Positions 14,495 to 22,089 of a stretch of 64,000 bases of DNA are shown here, in pieces. The stretch is from positions 57,127-121,126 of the forward strand of contig NZ_MTQM01000004.1 in assembly GCF_001984105.1 (NCBI RefSeq), written 5' to 3'. A program made the position numbers and the translations under genes. The notes under the pieces were generated by a model. It saw only the letters and a list, made by a program, of their open reading frames with translations, did no database searches and had not been told where the DNA came from. The DNA comes from Microbacterium sp. CSI-V (GTDB lineage: Bacteria; Actinomycetota; Actinomycetes; Actinomycetales; Microbacteriaceae). Numbering within the stretch: position 1 is the stretch's first letter; every line of letters begins with the position of its first letter.

Positions 14495-15517
14495 GTGGGG
14501 AGAGCGCACCGCCCGGGCCGTCGGCGTCGGATACCGCGGCCGGTCCTGGTGACGGGGGCTGTCGTGCTCGTCGTCGCGCTCCTGATCGGTATCGCCGTCG
14601 TCGGTTCGCTGGTGACCAATCTCTTCCAGACCCTGTCGGCCCGGCCCCCCGCCGTGGACACGCGGATCGTGACCCCCGATGAATCGAAGGCCGCGAAAGC
14701 CGCGGCGCAAGAGCAGTCGGGCTCCCCCGAGGCGGACGCCGCCGCGTGGCTGGCCGCCCAGCCGACGACCTACTGGCTGACCCCCGAGATCGACCCGGTC
14801 GACGAGGTGTGGGATCGCATCGCACACCTGGCGGCCGAGGCGCGCGACCAGGATGCCACCGTCTCCATCGCCGTCTACGGGCTCCCCGACCGCGACTGCG
14901 GCAATCACTCCGCCGGCGGGCTGGATCCGGACGCCTACCGCGAATGGACGGCGCGGATCGGCGATGCGCTGCGCAATGCCTCCGACGTACGGAAGATCGT
15001 CGTCCTCGAACCCGACAGCATCGCCCTCGCTCCGTCCTGCGGGTCACTCGAGGACCGGGCGGGATACCTGCGCACCGCCGTGGACAACATCCGCGGCGTC
15101 GACACGTGGATCTACCTGGACGGCGGCCACTCGGCGTGGCATCCCGCGACCGAGATGGCCGACCTTCTGCGCTCTACCGGCCTCATGGGCGACGTGCGCG
15201 GAGTCGCCCTGAACGTCTCCAATTACCAGGACACCGCGAACGAGTTCGCCTACGCCCACCAGCTCTCCGAGCTGCTCGGCGGAACGCACGCCATCATCGA
15301 CACCTCCCGTAACGGCGCGGGTCCGGCCGGGGCGGAGTGGTGCAACCCCGCCGGTCGGCTCGTCGGAGCGGCCAGCGGCGCGTACGGCGACGGCGTGGTC
15401 GACACGACCCTGTGGATCAAGCCCCCCGGCGAGAGCGACGGCGAGTGCAACGGCGGCCCCGTCGCGGGAAAGTGGTGGCCGGATGCCGCCGTCGAGCTGA
15501 CGCGCGAGAGCCGCTGA
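14495..15517 (+). CDS. glycoside hydrolase family 6 (endoglucanase/cellobiohydrolase) anchored by an N-terminal TM helix
   Basis: This 340-aa protein has an Arg-rich cytoplasmic start, one TM helix (about 16-45) and an extracellular GH6 catalytic domain. Recognisable GH6 pieces are VSIAVYGLPDRDCGNHSAGG with the first Asp region, VVLEPDSIALAP with the acid Asp, WIYLDGGHSAWH, GVALNVSNYQ, IDTSRNGAGP, and the terminal WIKPPGESDGEC. GH6 enzymes hydrolyse beta-1,4-glucan by inversion. It lies beside a response regulator and a cellulose-synthase-like GT2, recalling cellulase genes inside bacterial cellulose loci. I infer a role in trimming or releasing a self-made beta-glucan rather than plant cellulose use. 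Confidence 0.9.
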   Translation: MGRAHRPGRRRRIPRPVLVTGAVVLVVALLIGIAVVGSLVTNLFQTLSARPPAVDTRIVTPDESKAAKAAAQEQSGSPEADAAAWLAAQPTTYWLTPEIDPVDEVWDRIAHLAAEARDQDATVSIAVYGLPDRDCGNHSAGGLDPDAYREWTARIGDALRNASDVRKIVVLEPDSIALAPSCGSLEDRAGYLRTAVDNIRGVDTWIYLDGGHSAWHPATEMADLLRSTGLMGDVRGVALNVSNYQDTANEFAYAHQLSELLGGTHAIIDTSRNGAGPAGAEWCNPAGRLVGAASGAYGDGVVDTTLWIKPPGESDGECNGGPVAGKWWPDAAVELTRESR

Positions 15518-15529
15518 TCTCACCCCTAC

Positions 15530-15557
15530 GCGCCACGAGCTAACCCGTAAGCGCCAC
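15530..15557 (+). promoter_or_regulatory. direct repeats (GCGCCAC, 21-bp pitch) upstream of the response regulator gene
   Basis: GCGCCAC at 15530-15536 and 15551-15557 are 21 bp apart, exactly two helical turns, followed by an A/T-rich stretch (TAAGTATGTAAAGAT, 15558-15572). Direct repeats on one DNA face are the typical binding layout for OmpR-family regulators, and such a gene follows. An RNA leader of about 80 bases with two small hairpins (GGCCGC/GCGGTC; GCACG/CGTGC) comes after. Confidence 0.35.
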
Positions 15558-15653
15558 TAAGTATGTAAAGATGTGGCTCGGCCGCACTGCGGTCGCCGTG
15601 ACTCGGGGGAGATCGCGGGCACGACATCCGTGCAAACCCGGAAGAGTGGTGGG

Positions 15654-16631
15654 ATGAGCGACAGCACCGAGATGCTGAAGACGGCCGTGATCGTCGAGGA
15701 CGACCCCGACATCCGCCACCTCCTCGTCGAGGTGCTCGAATCGGCCGGCTTCTCCACCGTGTCCGTCGGCAACGGGATCGACGGCGTGCGAGCCGTCATC
15801 GCCTATCAACCCCTCATCACCACGCTCGACGTGAACATGCCCGGGATCGACGGCTTCGAAGCCGCCCGGCGCATCCGCCAGCAGAGCGACACCTACATCG
15901 TCATGCTCACCGGGCTCGAAGAGGAGGCCGACGTCGTCCTCGGCCTCGGCGCGGGTGCCGACGAGTACGTCGTGAAGCCCTTCCGTCCTCGCGAGCTGCG
16001 CGCGCGCATCGAGGCGCTCCTGCGCCGCCCGCGCGCCGGAGGCGCCGCCGTCCCGGGTCCGCGCCAGGACAGCGTGGGGCCGTCGTTCCCGGCCGCGCGC
16101 CCGGCACCCGAACCCGTCCCGCACGTCGAACAGGCGCCGGCCCCCGCCGCACCCCTGCCGGGCACCCCGGTCGTCGTGCCGTCGTCGCAGGGCCCGGACC
16201 CGTGGTCCACGCCGCCGGGCAACGACCTGGCGACGCGCCCCGGCACCGACGTCGCGCCCCGCGCGCACGGGGAGCTGACCCCGACCGGCGGCCAGTGGAT
16301 CGTCCACCGCGACCTCCAGCTCGATCCCGACAGCCGCATCGTCCGCGTCGACGGCCTCGAACTCGACCTGACCCGCACGGAATTCGATCTCCTCGCGACG
16401 CTCATGGAATCCAAGCGGCGCGTGCGCAGCAAGGCCGACCTCACACTGGTGCTCCGCGGCGAGTCCTACGTCACCAGCTACTTCGTCGGCGAGGCCGACA
16501 AGCGCGCCATCGAAGCGCACATGACGAACCTCCGTCGCAAGCTCGGCGACAACCCCGCGAATCCGCGGTACATCGAGACCGTGCGCGGCGTGGGCTATCG
16601 CCTCACGTCGGAGCTGTTGGCGGCCCCCTGA
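15654..16631 (+). CDS. OmpR/PhoB-type response regulator with long proline-rich linker
   Basis: This 325-aa two-component regulator has a receiver domain (about 8-122: AVIVEDDPDIRHLL, phospho-Asp in TTLDVNMPGIDG, Thr in VMLTG, Lys in EYVVKPFRPRE). An unusual Pro/Ala-rich linker of about 90 residues follows, then a winged-helix DNA-binding domain (about 225-320; LDLTRTEFDLLATLME, HMTNLRRKLGDN, IETVRGVGYRL). Start MSDSTEMLK at 15654 is chosen; an ATG at 15672 is an alternative. It lies between GH6 and the GT2 synthase and the nearest kinase gene is at 20422, so they may form the pair controlling this polysaccharide locus. A terminator follows. Confidence 0.9.
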   Translation: MSDSTEMLKTAVIVEDDPDIRHLLVEVLESAGFSTVSVGNGIDGVRAVIAYQPLITTLDVNMPGIDGFEAARRIRQQSDTYIVMLTGLEEEADVVLGLGAGADEYVVKPFRPRELRARIEALLRRPRAGGAAVPGPRQDSVGPSFPAARPAPEPVPHVEQAPAPAAPLPGTPVVVPSSQGPDPWSTPPGNDLATRPGTDVAPRAHGELTPTGGQWIVHRDLQLDPDSRIVRVDGLELDLTRTEFDLLATLMESKRRVRSKADLTLVLRGESYVTSYFVGEADKRAIEAHMTNLRRKLGDNPANPRYIETVRGVGYRLTSELLAAP

Positions 16632-16647
16632 CCGACCCCGGACATCA

Positions 16648-16689
16648 CGGATGCCTCGACCCTCCCCAGGGCCGAGGCATCCGTTTTAT
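16648..16689. terminator. bidirectional terminator made of an inverted GGATGCC pair
   Basis: Stem CGGATGCCTCG (16648-16658) / CGAGGCATCCG (16673-16683) with a 14-base loop and TTTTAT after it on the plus strand. It separates the convergent response-regulator and GT2 genes. The stem is an inverted pair of the over-represented word GGATGCC. Confidence 0.85.
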
Positions 16690-16711
16690 CTCTGATGCGT
16701 TCGGGTCGCGA

Positions 16712-18187
16712 TCAGACCTTGTATCCGTGGTGACGACGGACGAGCTTGGAGAACATGAGGAGGGTCTGCAGGACGGTGACGACACCGACGATGGGCCAGC
16801 CGATCCAGAGGATCGAGGACTGCACCATCGGGCCGACCAGCACCCAGATGACGGCGAGCGCGATCGCGACGGCGATGAGGACCACCATCGGAGCCCAGTG
16901 ACCGAGTCCCCCACCGCGCTCCGCCTTGGCCTGCATCGCCCAGTTGTCGACCTTCTTCCGCGAGAGGAAGCGGGTCCACGAGCGGACGAAGTGGCTGATG
17001 CGGATCCACATGAAGATCTCGGCCGGGAAGAACAGCACGGCGAACAGGACGTCGGTGCGGTTGACCGCGGCCATCGTGCGCGCGATGCGCAGGTTCAGCA
17101 GCATCGCGACCACCGGCGGGATCAGCCACAGGGGCGAGAAGACGAAGGCGTTGATCGACAGCGACCCGGCGAGCAGGGTCAGGAACGCGACGCGCACGAA
17201 GAGGTTCGTCAACATGCCGAAGTTCTCGAACCACCGCAGACGCAGGTTGGGGTGGAACGGCTGACCCTTGGTGTCGCCGCGCTGCCCCGGCCACATGAGC
17301 TCGATGGCGCCGTAGGTCCACTTGACCTGCTGCGCGTCGTAACCCGAGAGCGTCGTCATGCCGCCCACATTGGCGCGGGCGTACGGGCTGATCTTCGTCA
17401 GGTAGCCGGCGCTCTTGATCTGCAGCGACAGCAGCGAGTCCTCGACCTCGGAGTCCTTCACCCAGGGCGTGACCTGGTGGTTCTGCTTCATCGCTTCGCG
17501 AAGGGCGTTGGTGGAGAAGATCGAGAACTGGCCGCCCAGCACCGCCATGTTGCGACCGCGCAGCAGGTTCTGCAGGTTGAACGCGGCGAACTGGGTGCGC
17601 TGACCCGCCGTCAGGAAGCGTGCCACGAGACCCTTGATCGGCTTGTCGTCGATCGTGTAGATCGCCGAGATGCCGCCGATGCGGGAGTCGGACACGGCCT
17701 CCGTCTCGAGGTACTCCACGGCCTTGCTGTCGGCGATGGTGTCACCGTCGACGCCGAGCAGGTAGTCGTACCCCTCGACCAGCGAGTAGCCGTAGTTCAG
17801 GGCGCCGACCTTCTTGTCGGGGTTCTTGCCGATGTCGTGGACGAACACCTCGGTGAACTGCTCACCGAGTTCGGTGGTGATCTCGTGCGGCCCGCTGTAC
17901 TCGGAGGCGATCTTGACCGTCGCGTCGGAGGTGTTGTTGACGACGACGTGGATGACGTCGGGCACGCGGGTCTGGCCGAGCAGGGCCTCGATGACCTCCG
18001 CGATCGACTCCTCCTCGTTGTACGCCGGGATGACGCATCCGATCGTCGAGCGGTGCACCGTGGAGTGCTCCAGGACCGAGGCGAAGTCGTCCGGGAACGC
18101 GTGCTCCTCGACGACGGGACTCGCCGTGCCGCCCACGGGGTAGGTGAGCGCCCGGGTCTGGGGAGCGAAGCTGCGCGCATCGGTCAT
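16712..18187 (-). CDS. membrane family-2 glycosyltransferase, cellulose-synthase-like
   Basis: This 491-aa synthase has a GT2 catalytic core with CVIPAYNEEESIAEVIEALL, GVDGDT (DxD), KDSEVEDSLLSL (acceptor Asp/Glu region) and QQVKW (QxxRW-like), followed by about five TM helices (from about residue 350). Its N-terminal 60 residues are cytoplasmic. Cysteine is rare. It should make and export a beta-linked polymer. It is divergent from the first degenerate-GGDEF gene and convergent with the response regulator; a GH6 glucanase is two genes away. The ATG at 18187 gives the best N-terminus; the longer frame to 18274 is upstream shadow. Substrate UDP-glucose is plausible from the GH6 context, not shown. 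Confidence 0.87.
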   Translation of the reverse strand: MTDARSFAPQTRALTYPVGGTASPVVEEHAFPDDFASVLEHSTVHRSTIGCVIPAYNEEESIAEVIEALLGQTRVPDVIHVVVNNTSDATVKIASEYSGPHEITTELGEQFTEVFVHDIGKNPDKKVGALNYGYSLVEGYDYLLGVDGDTIADSKAVEYLETEAVSDSRIGGISAIYTIDDKPIKGLVARFLTAGQRTQFAAFNLQNLLRGRNMAVLGGQFSIFSTNALREAMKQNHQVTPWVKDSEVEDSLLSLQIKSAGYLTKISPYARANVGGMTTLSGYDAQQVKWTYGAIELMWPGQRGDTKGQPFHPNLRLRWFENFGMLTNLFVRVAFLTLLAGSLSINAFVFSPLWLIPPVVAMLLNLRIARTMAAVNRTDVLFAVLFFPAEIFMWIRISHFVRSWTRFLSRKKVDNWAMQAKAERGGGLGHWAPMVVLIAVAIALAVIWVLVGPMVQSSILWIGWPIVGVVTVLQTLLMFSKLVRRHHGYKV

Positions 18188-18335
18188 GGCGGTGTCTTCC
18201 TGTCGGAGGGGCGGCGGTTCAGCCGTGTCCCACTCTGATAGGTTCACCGCAAGGCAACAGCCGAACATGACCATCGTCCCCGCAAGGTTTCCTCAAGATT
18301 CCCCCGGGGCCCCGGCACAGGGAGAGTTCCGACCG

Positions 18336-19415
18336 ATGGTCGTCCTCGACCTCCTCGCCGCCATCGCCGCGGCCTCCGTCGCGGGTGCCGCGCTGTTCCT
18401 GGCGCACGGCCGCCACGGAGACGACCGCGGAGGGCCGCGCGCCGAGCTCGTGCGGTACATGGGCGTCGCCGCCTTCTCGGCGCTGGCCTGCTCTCTCGCG
18501 AACGTCGCGGAGGTCGCCGGCGGCGGAACGTTCGCCGCCGCCGTGGGGAACGCGACCAACGTGGTGACGGTCGGGCTGGCCTGGGCGGGCGCCCGGCGCC
18601 TCAACGCGCGCCGCGGCATCGGGGCGGCCACGACGGGAGCCGTCGGCATCCTGATGCTGGCCGTCACCTTCGTCGTTCCGCTGGACGAGGCCACGCTGAT
18701 CAAGACCGCGGGACTCGTGATCTTCGCCGCGCTCGCCTCCGTCGAGTTCGCGCGCCGACCGCTGAGCGACCTCTCCGGAACCCGCGTCCTGGTCGCCACC
18801 CTGGTCGTGTTCGGGACGTTCAACCTCTACCGGCTGGTCGTGGGCACCGTCGCCGGGATGTCGTCGGCGCTCTGGCAGCACACGACGTCGACGCAGATCA
18901 CCACCATCCTCAGTGCGCTGGCCATCGTCGGGATGGGGTTCGGATCGGTGCGCCTGGGGCGGCAGCTCGACGACGACCCCTCACCGGGGACCCGCGCGCA
19001 CGACCGTCGAAGCCTCCGCCAGGCCGCGGACGATCTCCTGCGCGCCCACGGGCGCGTCCACGTCGCCGTCGTCCGCATCCCGGAGATCGATCTGATCCGC
19101 GCGGCGCACAGCTCCGGTCGCGCCGAGGAGATGATCACGGTCCTCGTGGATGCCGCCCACGAGGCGCTGCCCGGATCCGCGGCCGGCGTCCCCGCGCGCG
19201 ACACCGTCTTCGTGCTGCACGCCGGGTCGACGCCCCGCACCGAGGTGGAGGCCGGCGTACGGCGGACGTTCGCGGGGCAGATGCCGTTGATCGACTACAC
19301 CGACACGCCCGACCTGACCTTCGAGCACCACGCCGTGGCGGACGTGCACGACCTCTCCCTGTTGATGGAGAGCCGTCGGCTGCGTCCCGGTTCGAGCGCG
19401 GTGCCCCACGCCTGA
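18336..19415 (+). CDS. 7-TM protein with degenerate GGDEF-like cytoplasmic domain (copy A)
   Basis: This 359-aa protein has seven hydrophobic segments in residues 1-225 (for example VVLDLLAAIAAASVAGAALF and TTILSALAIVGMGFGS) and a C-terminal cytoplasmic domain of about 120 residues. That domain begins LRQAADDLLRAHGRVHVAVVRI and has the strand/helix order of a GGDEF domain, but the GGDEF signature is absent (PARDTVFVL occupies the place). It therefore should not make c-di-GMP and may act as a ligand-binding or protein-interaction domain. A related protein is encoded at 22086. SD GGGAGAG ends 9-10 bases upstream of the ATG. It shares an upstream region with the divergent GT2 synthase. Confidence 0.6.
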   Translation: MVVLDLLAAIAAASVAGAALFLAHGRHGDDRGGPRAELVRYMGVAAFSALACSLANVAEVAGGGTFAAAVGNATNVVTVGLAWAGARRLNARRGIGAATTGAVGILMLAVTFVVPLDEATLIKTAGLVIFAALASVEFARRPLSDLSGTRVLVATLVVFGTFNLYRLVVGTVAGMSSALWQHTTSTQITTILSALAIVGMGFGSVRLGRQLDDDPSPGTRAHDRRSLRQAADDLLRAHGRVHVAVVRIPEIDLIRAAHSSGRAEEMITVLVDAAHEALPGSAAGVPARDTVFVLHAGSTPRTEVEAGVRRTFAGQMPLIDYTDTPDLTFEHHAVADVHDLSLLMESRRLRPGSSAVPHA

Positions 19416-19434
19416 ACCGGGGCTCGCCGGGCAC

Positions 19435-20244
19435 TCAGCCCTGGTCGGTGGTCTGACCCCATCCGGGTGCCCGGCCGGTGCTGGTGCCGGAGTCGGTGGC
19501 CTGACCGGCGGCGGTGGCGCCGTCGGACTCGAAGATCGCGATGGGCAGGTACTGGTAGACCGTCTGCTGGGTGAACGACGTGTCGGAGTTCGCGGAGCCT
19601 TCGACGGCGATGTTCAGGGCGAACTCGAGCGTGATGCCGTACGTGTCGTTGGGCAGCTGGCGGATCGAGGTCGTGGGCACGAGCAGACCGCCCTGGAAGC
19701 TGTTCAGGAGCAGGCCACGGTCCGAGCGCAGGGTGTCCGTGGGGACGAGCGTGCGCGGGTCCGCGCTGAACTGGAACGGGTTCGACACCTGGCCGCCCGT
19801 CTGGGCGGTCTGAGAGGTGATGGACACCGAGGAGATGTAGACGCGACGCTTCTCGGTGAGCACCGCCTTCTCGTCGACGCGGTGGTCGTGCACGTTGAGC
19901 GCGAAGCCGAACTGCTTCTCGTTCGTCGTCGTCCACTCCATCGTGCGCTTGGGGTCGACGGCCCAGACGTCCAGGCGCAGCTCGAGACCGTCGGCGACCT
20001 CGGACGACAGCGACACCGACCCGTCATAGGTGAATCGGGAGTCGAACGGCATCGCGGATGCCGTCGACTGCGGTGCGGGGGTGGCGACGACGACCGACTG
20101 CCCGCCACCGGAGGTCTGGGCCTGGATGGCGTTGAAGGCGTCCACGACCTGCGTGCACCCGGAGAGGGTGATCGGGCCGCCCAGCGCGACGACGGCGGCG
20201 AGCGCGAGGGCTCGCACGGTACGACGGTGAGTGGAGCTGCTCAC
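19435..20244 (-). CDS. secreted lipoprotein of unknown function (paralogue A)
   Basis: This 269-aa protein has a signal of about 30 residues with lipobox TLSGC. The mature part is rich in beta-strand patterns (LELRLDVWAVDPKR, RRVYISSVSITSQ, YGITLEFALNIAV) without known motifs. It resembles the lipoprotein at 23205-23843 in the order of these strands, including VY-x-x-x-x-x-T near the middle and a Thr-x-Phe/Ser-rich end. It starts with GTG at 20244 after GGGAG. It is convergent with copy A of the degenerate-GGDEF pair and divergent from the histidine kinase, so it probably belongs to the same surface system. It may be an envelope sensor or assembly factor. Confidence 0.7.
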   Translation of the reverse strand: MSSSTHRRTVRALALAAVVALGGPITLSGCTQVVDAFNAIQAQTSGGGQSVVVATPAPQSTASAMPFDSRFTYDGSVSLSSEVADGLELRLDVWAVDPKRTMEWTTTNEKQFGFALNVHDHRVDEKAVLTEKRRVYISSVSITSQTAQTGGQVSNPFQFSADPRTLVPTDTLRSDRGLLLNSFQGGLLVPTTSIRQLPNDTYGITLEFALNIAVEGSANSDTSFTQQTVYQYLPIAIFESDGATAAGQATDSGTSTGRAPGWGQTTDQG

Positions 20245-20408
20245 AGGTATCTCCCGGGTCTGAGGGCGCGGGTGCGCAGAGGTCGACGAGACGACCATCA
20301 CGCTGCGGGATGCAGGCCTCAGGGGGAGTCTGACCGGACGACGCGACGGGTAGGACGCGAAGGGCGAGCAGAGACAGGATGGCGCGCAGAAGACTACACC
20401 ATCGTCTA

Positions 20409-20414
20409 TACACT
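20409..20414 (+). promoter_or_regulatory. -10 element (TACACT) of the histidine kinase gene, probable leaderless transcript
   Basis: TACACT ends seven bases before the ATG at 20422, without an SD. Located in the 177-bp divergent region between a lipoprotein gene and the kinase gene. No -35 consensus was seen. Confidence 0.4.
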
Positions 20415-20421
20415 CGATCAC

Positions 20422-22089
20422 ATGGCAGCCGTGAGGAGCGTTCCGCCGGCGTCGTCGCCGGTCGCTTCCGAGTCCGACGACGCGAGCGGACCCAGCAGCC
20501 GGACACGCTCGGTCTGGCTCCTGCAGCTGGTCCTCGGCGCGAGCGTGGTCATCACCGTCCTGCTCGTCCAAGCGCTCGAACCGTCCCTCTTCGCGGTATG
20601 GACGTTCTCCACCGGAGTGGGCGTCGTCATCGCGCTGACCGCGGTCGCCATCATGGTGCCCTGGCACCGACTGCCGCGGAATGCGGTCGCCCTCATCCCG
20701 TTCGGCGACATCGTCGGCATCGGGCTGTTGAGCTTCGGGACGGACCTGCGGTTCGGATTCTTCTGGGTGTTCCCGATCACGTGGATCGCCACCCACTTCG
20801 TCCTCAGCATGATGATCGCCTCGCTGGCCGCGGTCGGCGTCATCATCGTCGCGGACGCCTCGGTCAACGGCGCCGGACCCGCCACGGCACTGCGCCTGAT
20901 CGTGGTGCTCCTGTCCCTGACGTTCATCGCCATCACGGCGTATCTGTCGTCGCGCCAGACGCGCGCGTTCAAACAACTCCTCCGACGCCAGGCCAGCAGG
21001 CTGCAGGGCACTCTGCAACGCGTGACCGGACAGGAACGTCGTGTGTCGCAGATGCTGAACGGTCTCGACACGGGCATCGCCCGACTGTCGGTCGACGGCG
21101 AGGTGCTCGCCCTCAACGACACGTACGTGAACCTCTACGGCATCGAGCGCGACGAACCGTCGCGGCCCGGCGGAGCCGTCGAGTACGCCACCCTGCGGGG
21201 CGAACCGCTGCCCGACTCGGAACGCCCGTTCGCGCGCGCGGCGCGAGGCGAGCAGTTCGAGGACGAACGGGTGTGGCTGTTCGACGCCCAGGGCGACTGG
21301 CACGCCCTGTCCGCGTCCACCCGGCGCCTGGTCTCGTCCGACGAGCCCGAGAGCACGCTCCTCATCGTCCACGACGTCACCGCCCTCATCGAGGCGGAGC
21401 GGGCGCGCGAGCGTCTCGCTGCGACCGTGTCGCATGAACTGCGCAACCCCCTCACAGCCATCATCGGCCACGCCGACCTGGCACTCGACGCCCCGGATCT
21501 GACGCCCAAGGTGCGCGAGCAGCTCGAGGTCATCGCGGGCGCCGGGGAACGCATGCAGACACTGATCTCCGAGATCCTGGCGAACTCCCGCGGGGTGTTC
21601 CGCGAAGAGAGGTCGGCCGCGACGGCGGACGCCAGTCGCATCATCGCCTCCTCGCTCGAGTCGTTCCGCCCGGCCGCCGCCGCGCGCCGCGTGAGCGTGA
21701 CCGACGACCTCCCCCTCTCGGCCGAGGTCGTGGGCGACGGGTTCCGCCTGCGCCAGGCGTTCGACAACATCCTCAGCAACGCCATCAAGTACACCCCCGG
21801 CGGAGGGAGCGTCCACATCACGGGGCACGTCTTCGACGACCACGTCGAGCTCACGTTCGCCGACACCGGCATCGGCATCCACCCCGACGAACTGCCCAGG
21901 ATCTTCGACCCGTACTTCCGCGCCCGCGCGGCACGCGAGAGCCCGACCCCCGGCACGGGCCTGGGCATGGGGATCGTCCGCAGCATCGTCGAAGAGCAGG
22001 GGGGATCGCTCGAGCTCGAGAGCGAGGTCGGGACGGGGACCACCGTGACGGTGCGTCTGCCTTCCCGGTCGGGGGCGACCGAGGCATGA
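20422..22089 (+). CDS. membrane PAS-domain sensor histidine kinase
   Basis: This 555-aa kinase has about five to six N-terminal TM helices (residues 33-190), a short coiled-coil (SSRQTRAFKQLLRRQASRL), a PAS domain (about 210-320; GLDTGIARLSVDGEVLALND) and HisKA with the phospho-His in TVSHELRNPLTAIIGH. HATPase_c follows with N-box DNILSNAIKYTPGGG, G1 TFADTGIGIHPDELP and G2 GTGLGMGIV. It autophosphorylates and should pass phosphate to a response regulator; the nearest is at 15654. Start ATG 20422 is chosen since the frame upstream is antisense to the lipoprotein gene. Its stop overlaps the next gene by ATGA. Confidence 0.92.
   Translation: MAAVRSVPPASSPVASESDDASGPSSRTRSVWLLQLVLGASVVITVLLVQALEPSLFAVWTFSTGVGVVIALTAVAIMVPWHRLPRNAVALIPFGDIVGIGLLSFGTDLRFGFFWVFPITWIATHFVLSMMIASLAAVGVIIVADASVNGAGPATALRLIVVLLSLTFIAITAYLSSRQTRAFKQLLRRQASRLQGTLQRVTGQERRVSQMLNGLDTGIARLSVDGEVLALNDTYVNLYGIERDEPSRPGGAVEYATLRGEPLPDSERPFARAARGEQFEDERVWLFDAQGDWHALSASTRRLVSSDEPESTLLIVHDVTALIEAERARERLAATVSHELRNPLTAIIGHADLALDAPDLTPKVREQLEVIAGAGERMQTLISEILANSRGVFREERSAATADASRIIASSLESFRPAAAARRVSVTDDLPLSAEVVGDGFRLRQAFDNILSNAIKYTPGGGSVHITGHVFDDHVELTFADTGIGIHPDELPRIFDPYFRARAARESPTPGTGLGMGIVRSIVEEQGGSLELESEVGTGTTVTVRLPSRSGATEA

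Noticed and set aside
15573..15653. Longer start for the response regulator at 15573
   Set aside because: The extra 27 residues (Arg/Gly/Ser-rich) are not part of a receiver domain and would cover the structured leader.
19882..20421. N-terminal extension of the histidine kinase frame
   Set aside because: It is antisense to the lipoprotein gene and has no membrane or domain signal; the ATG at 20422 directly follows a -10.
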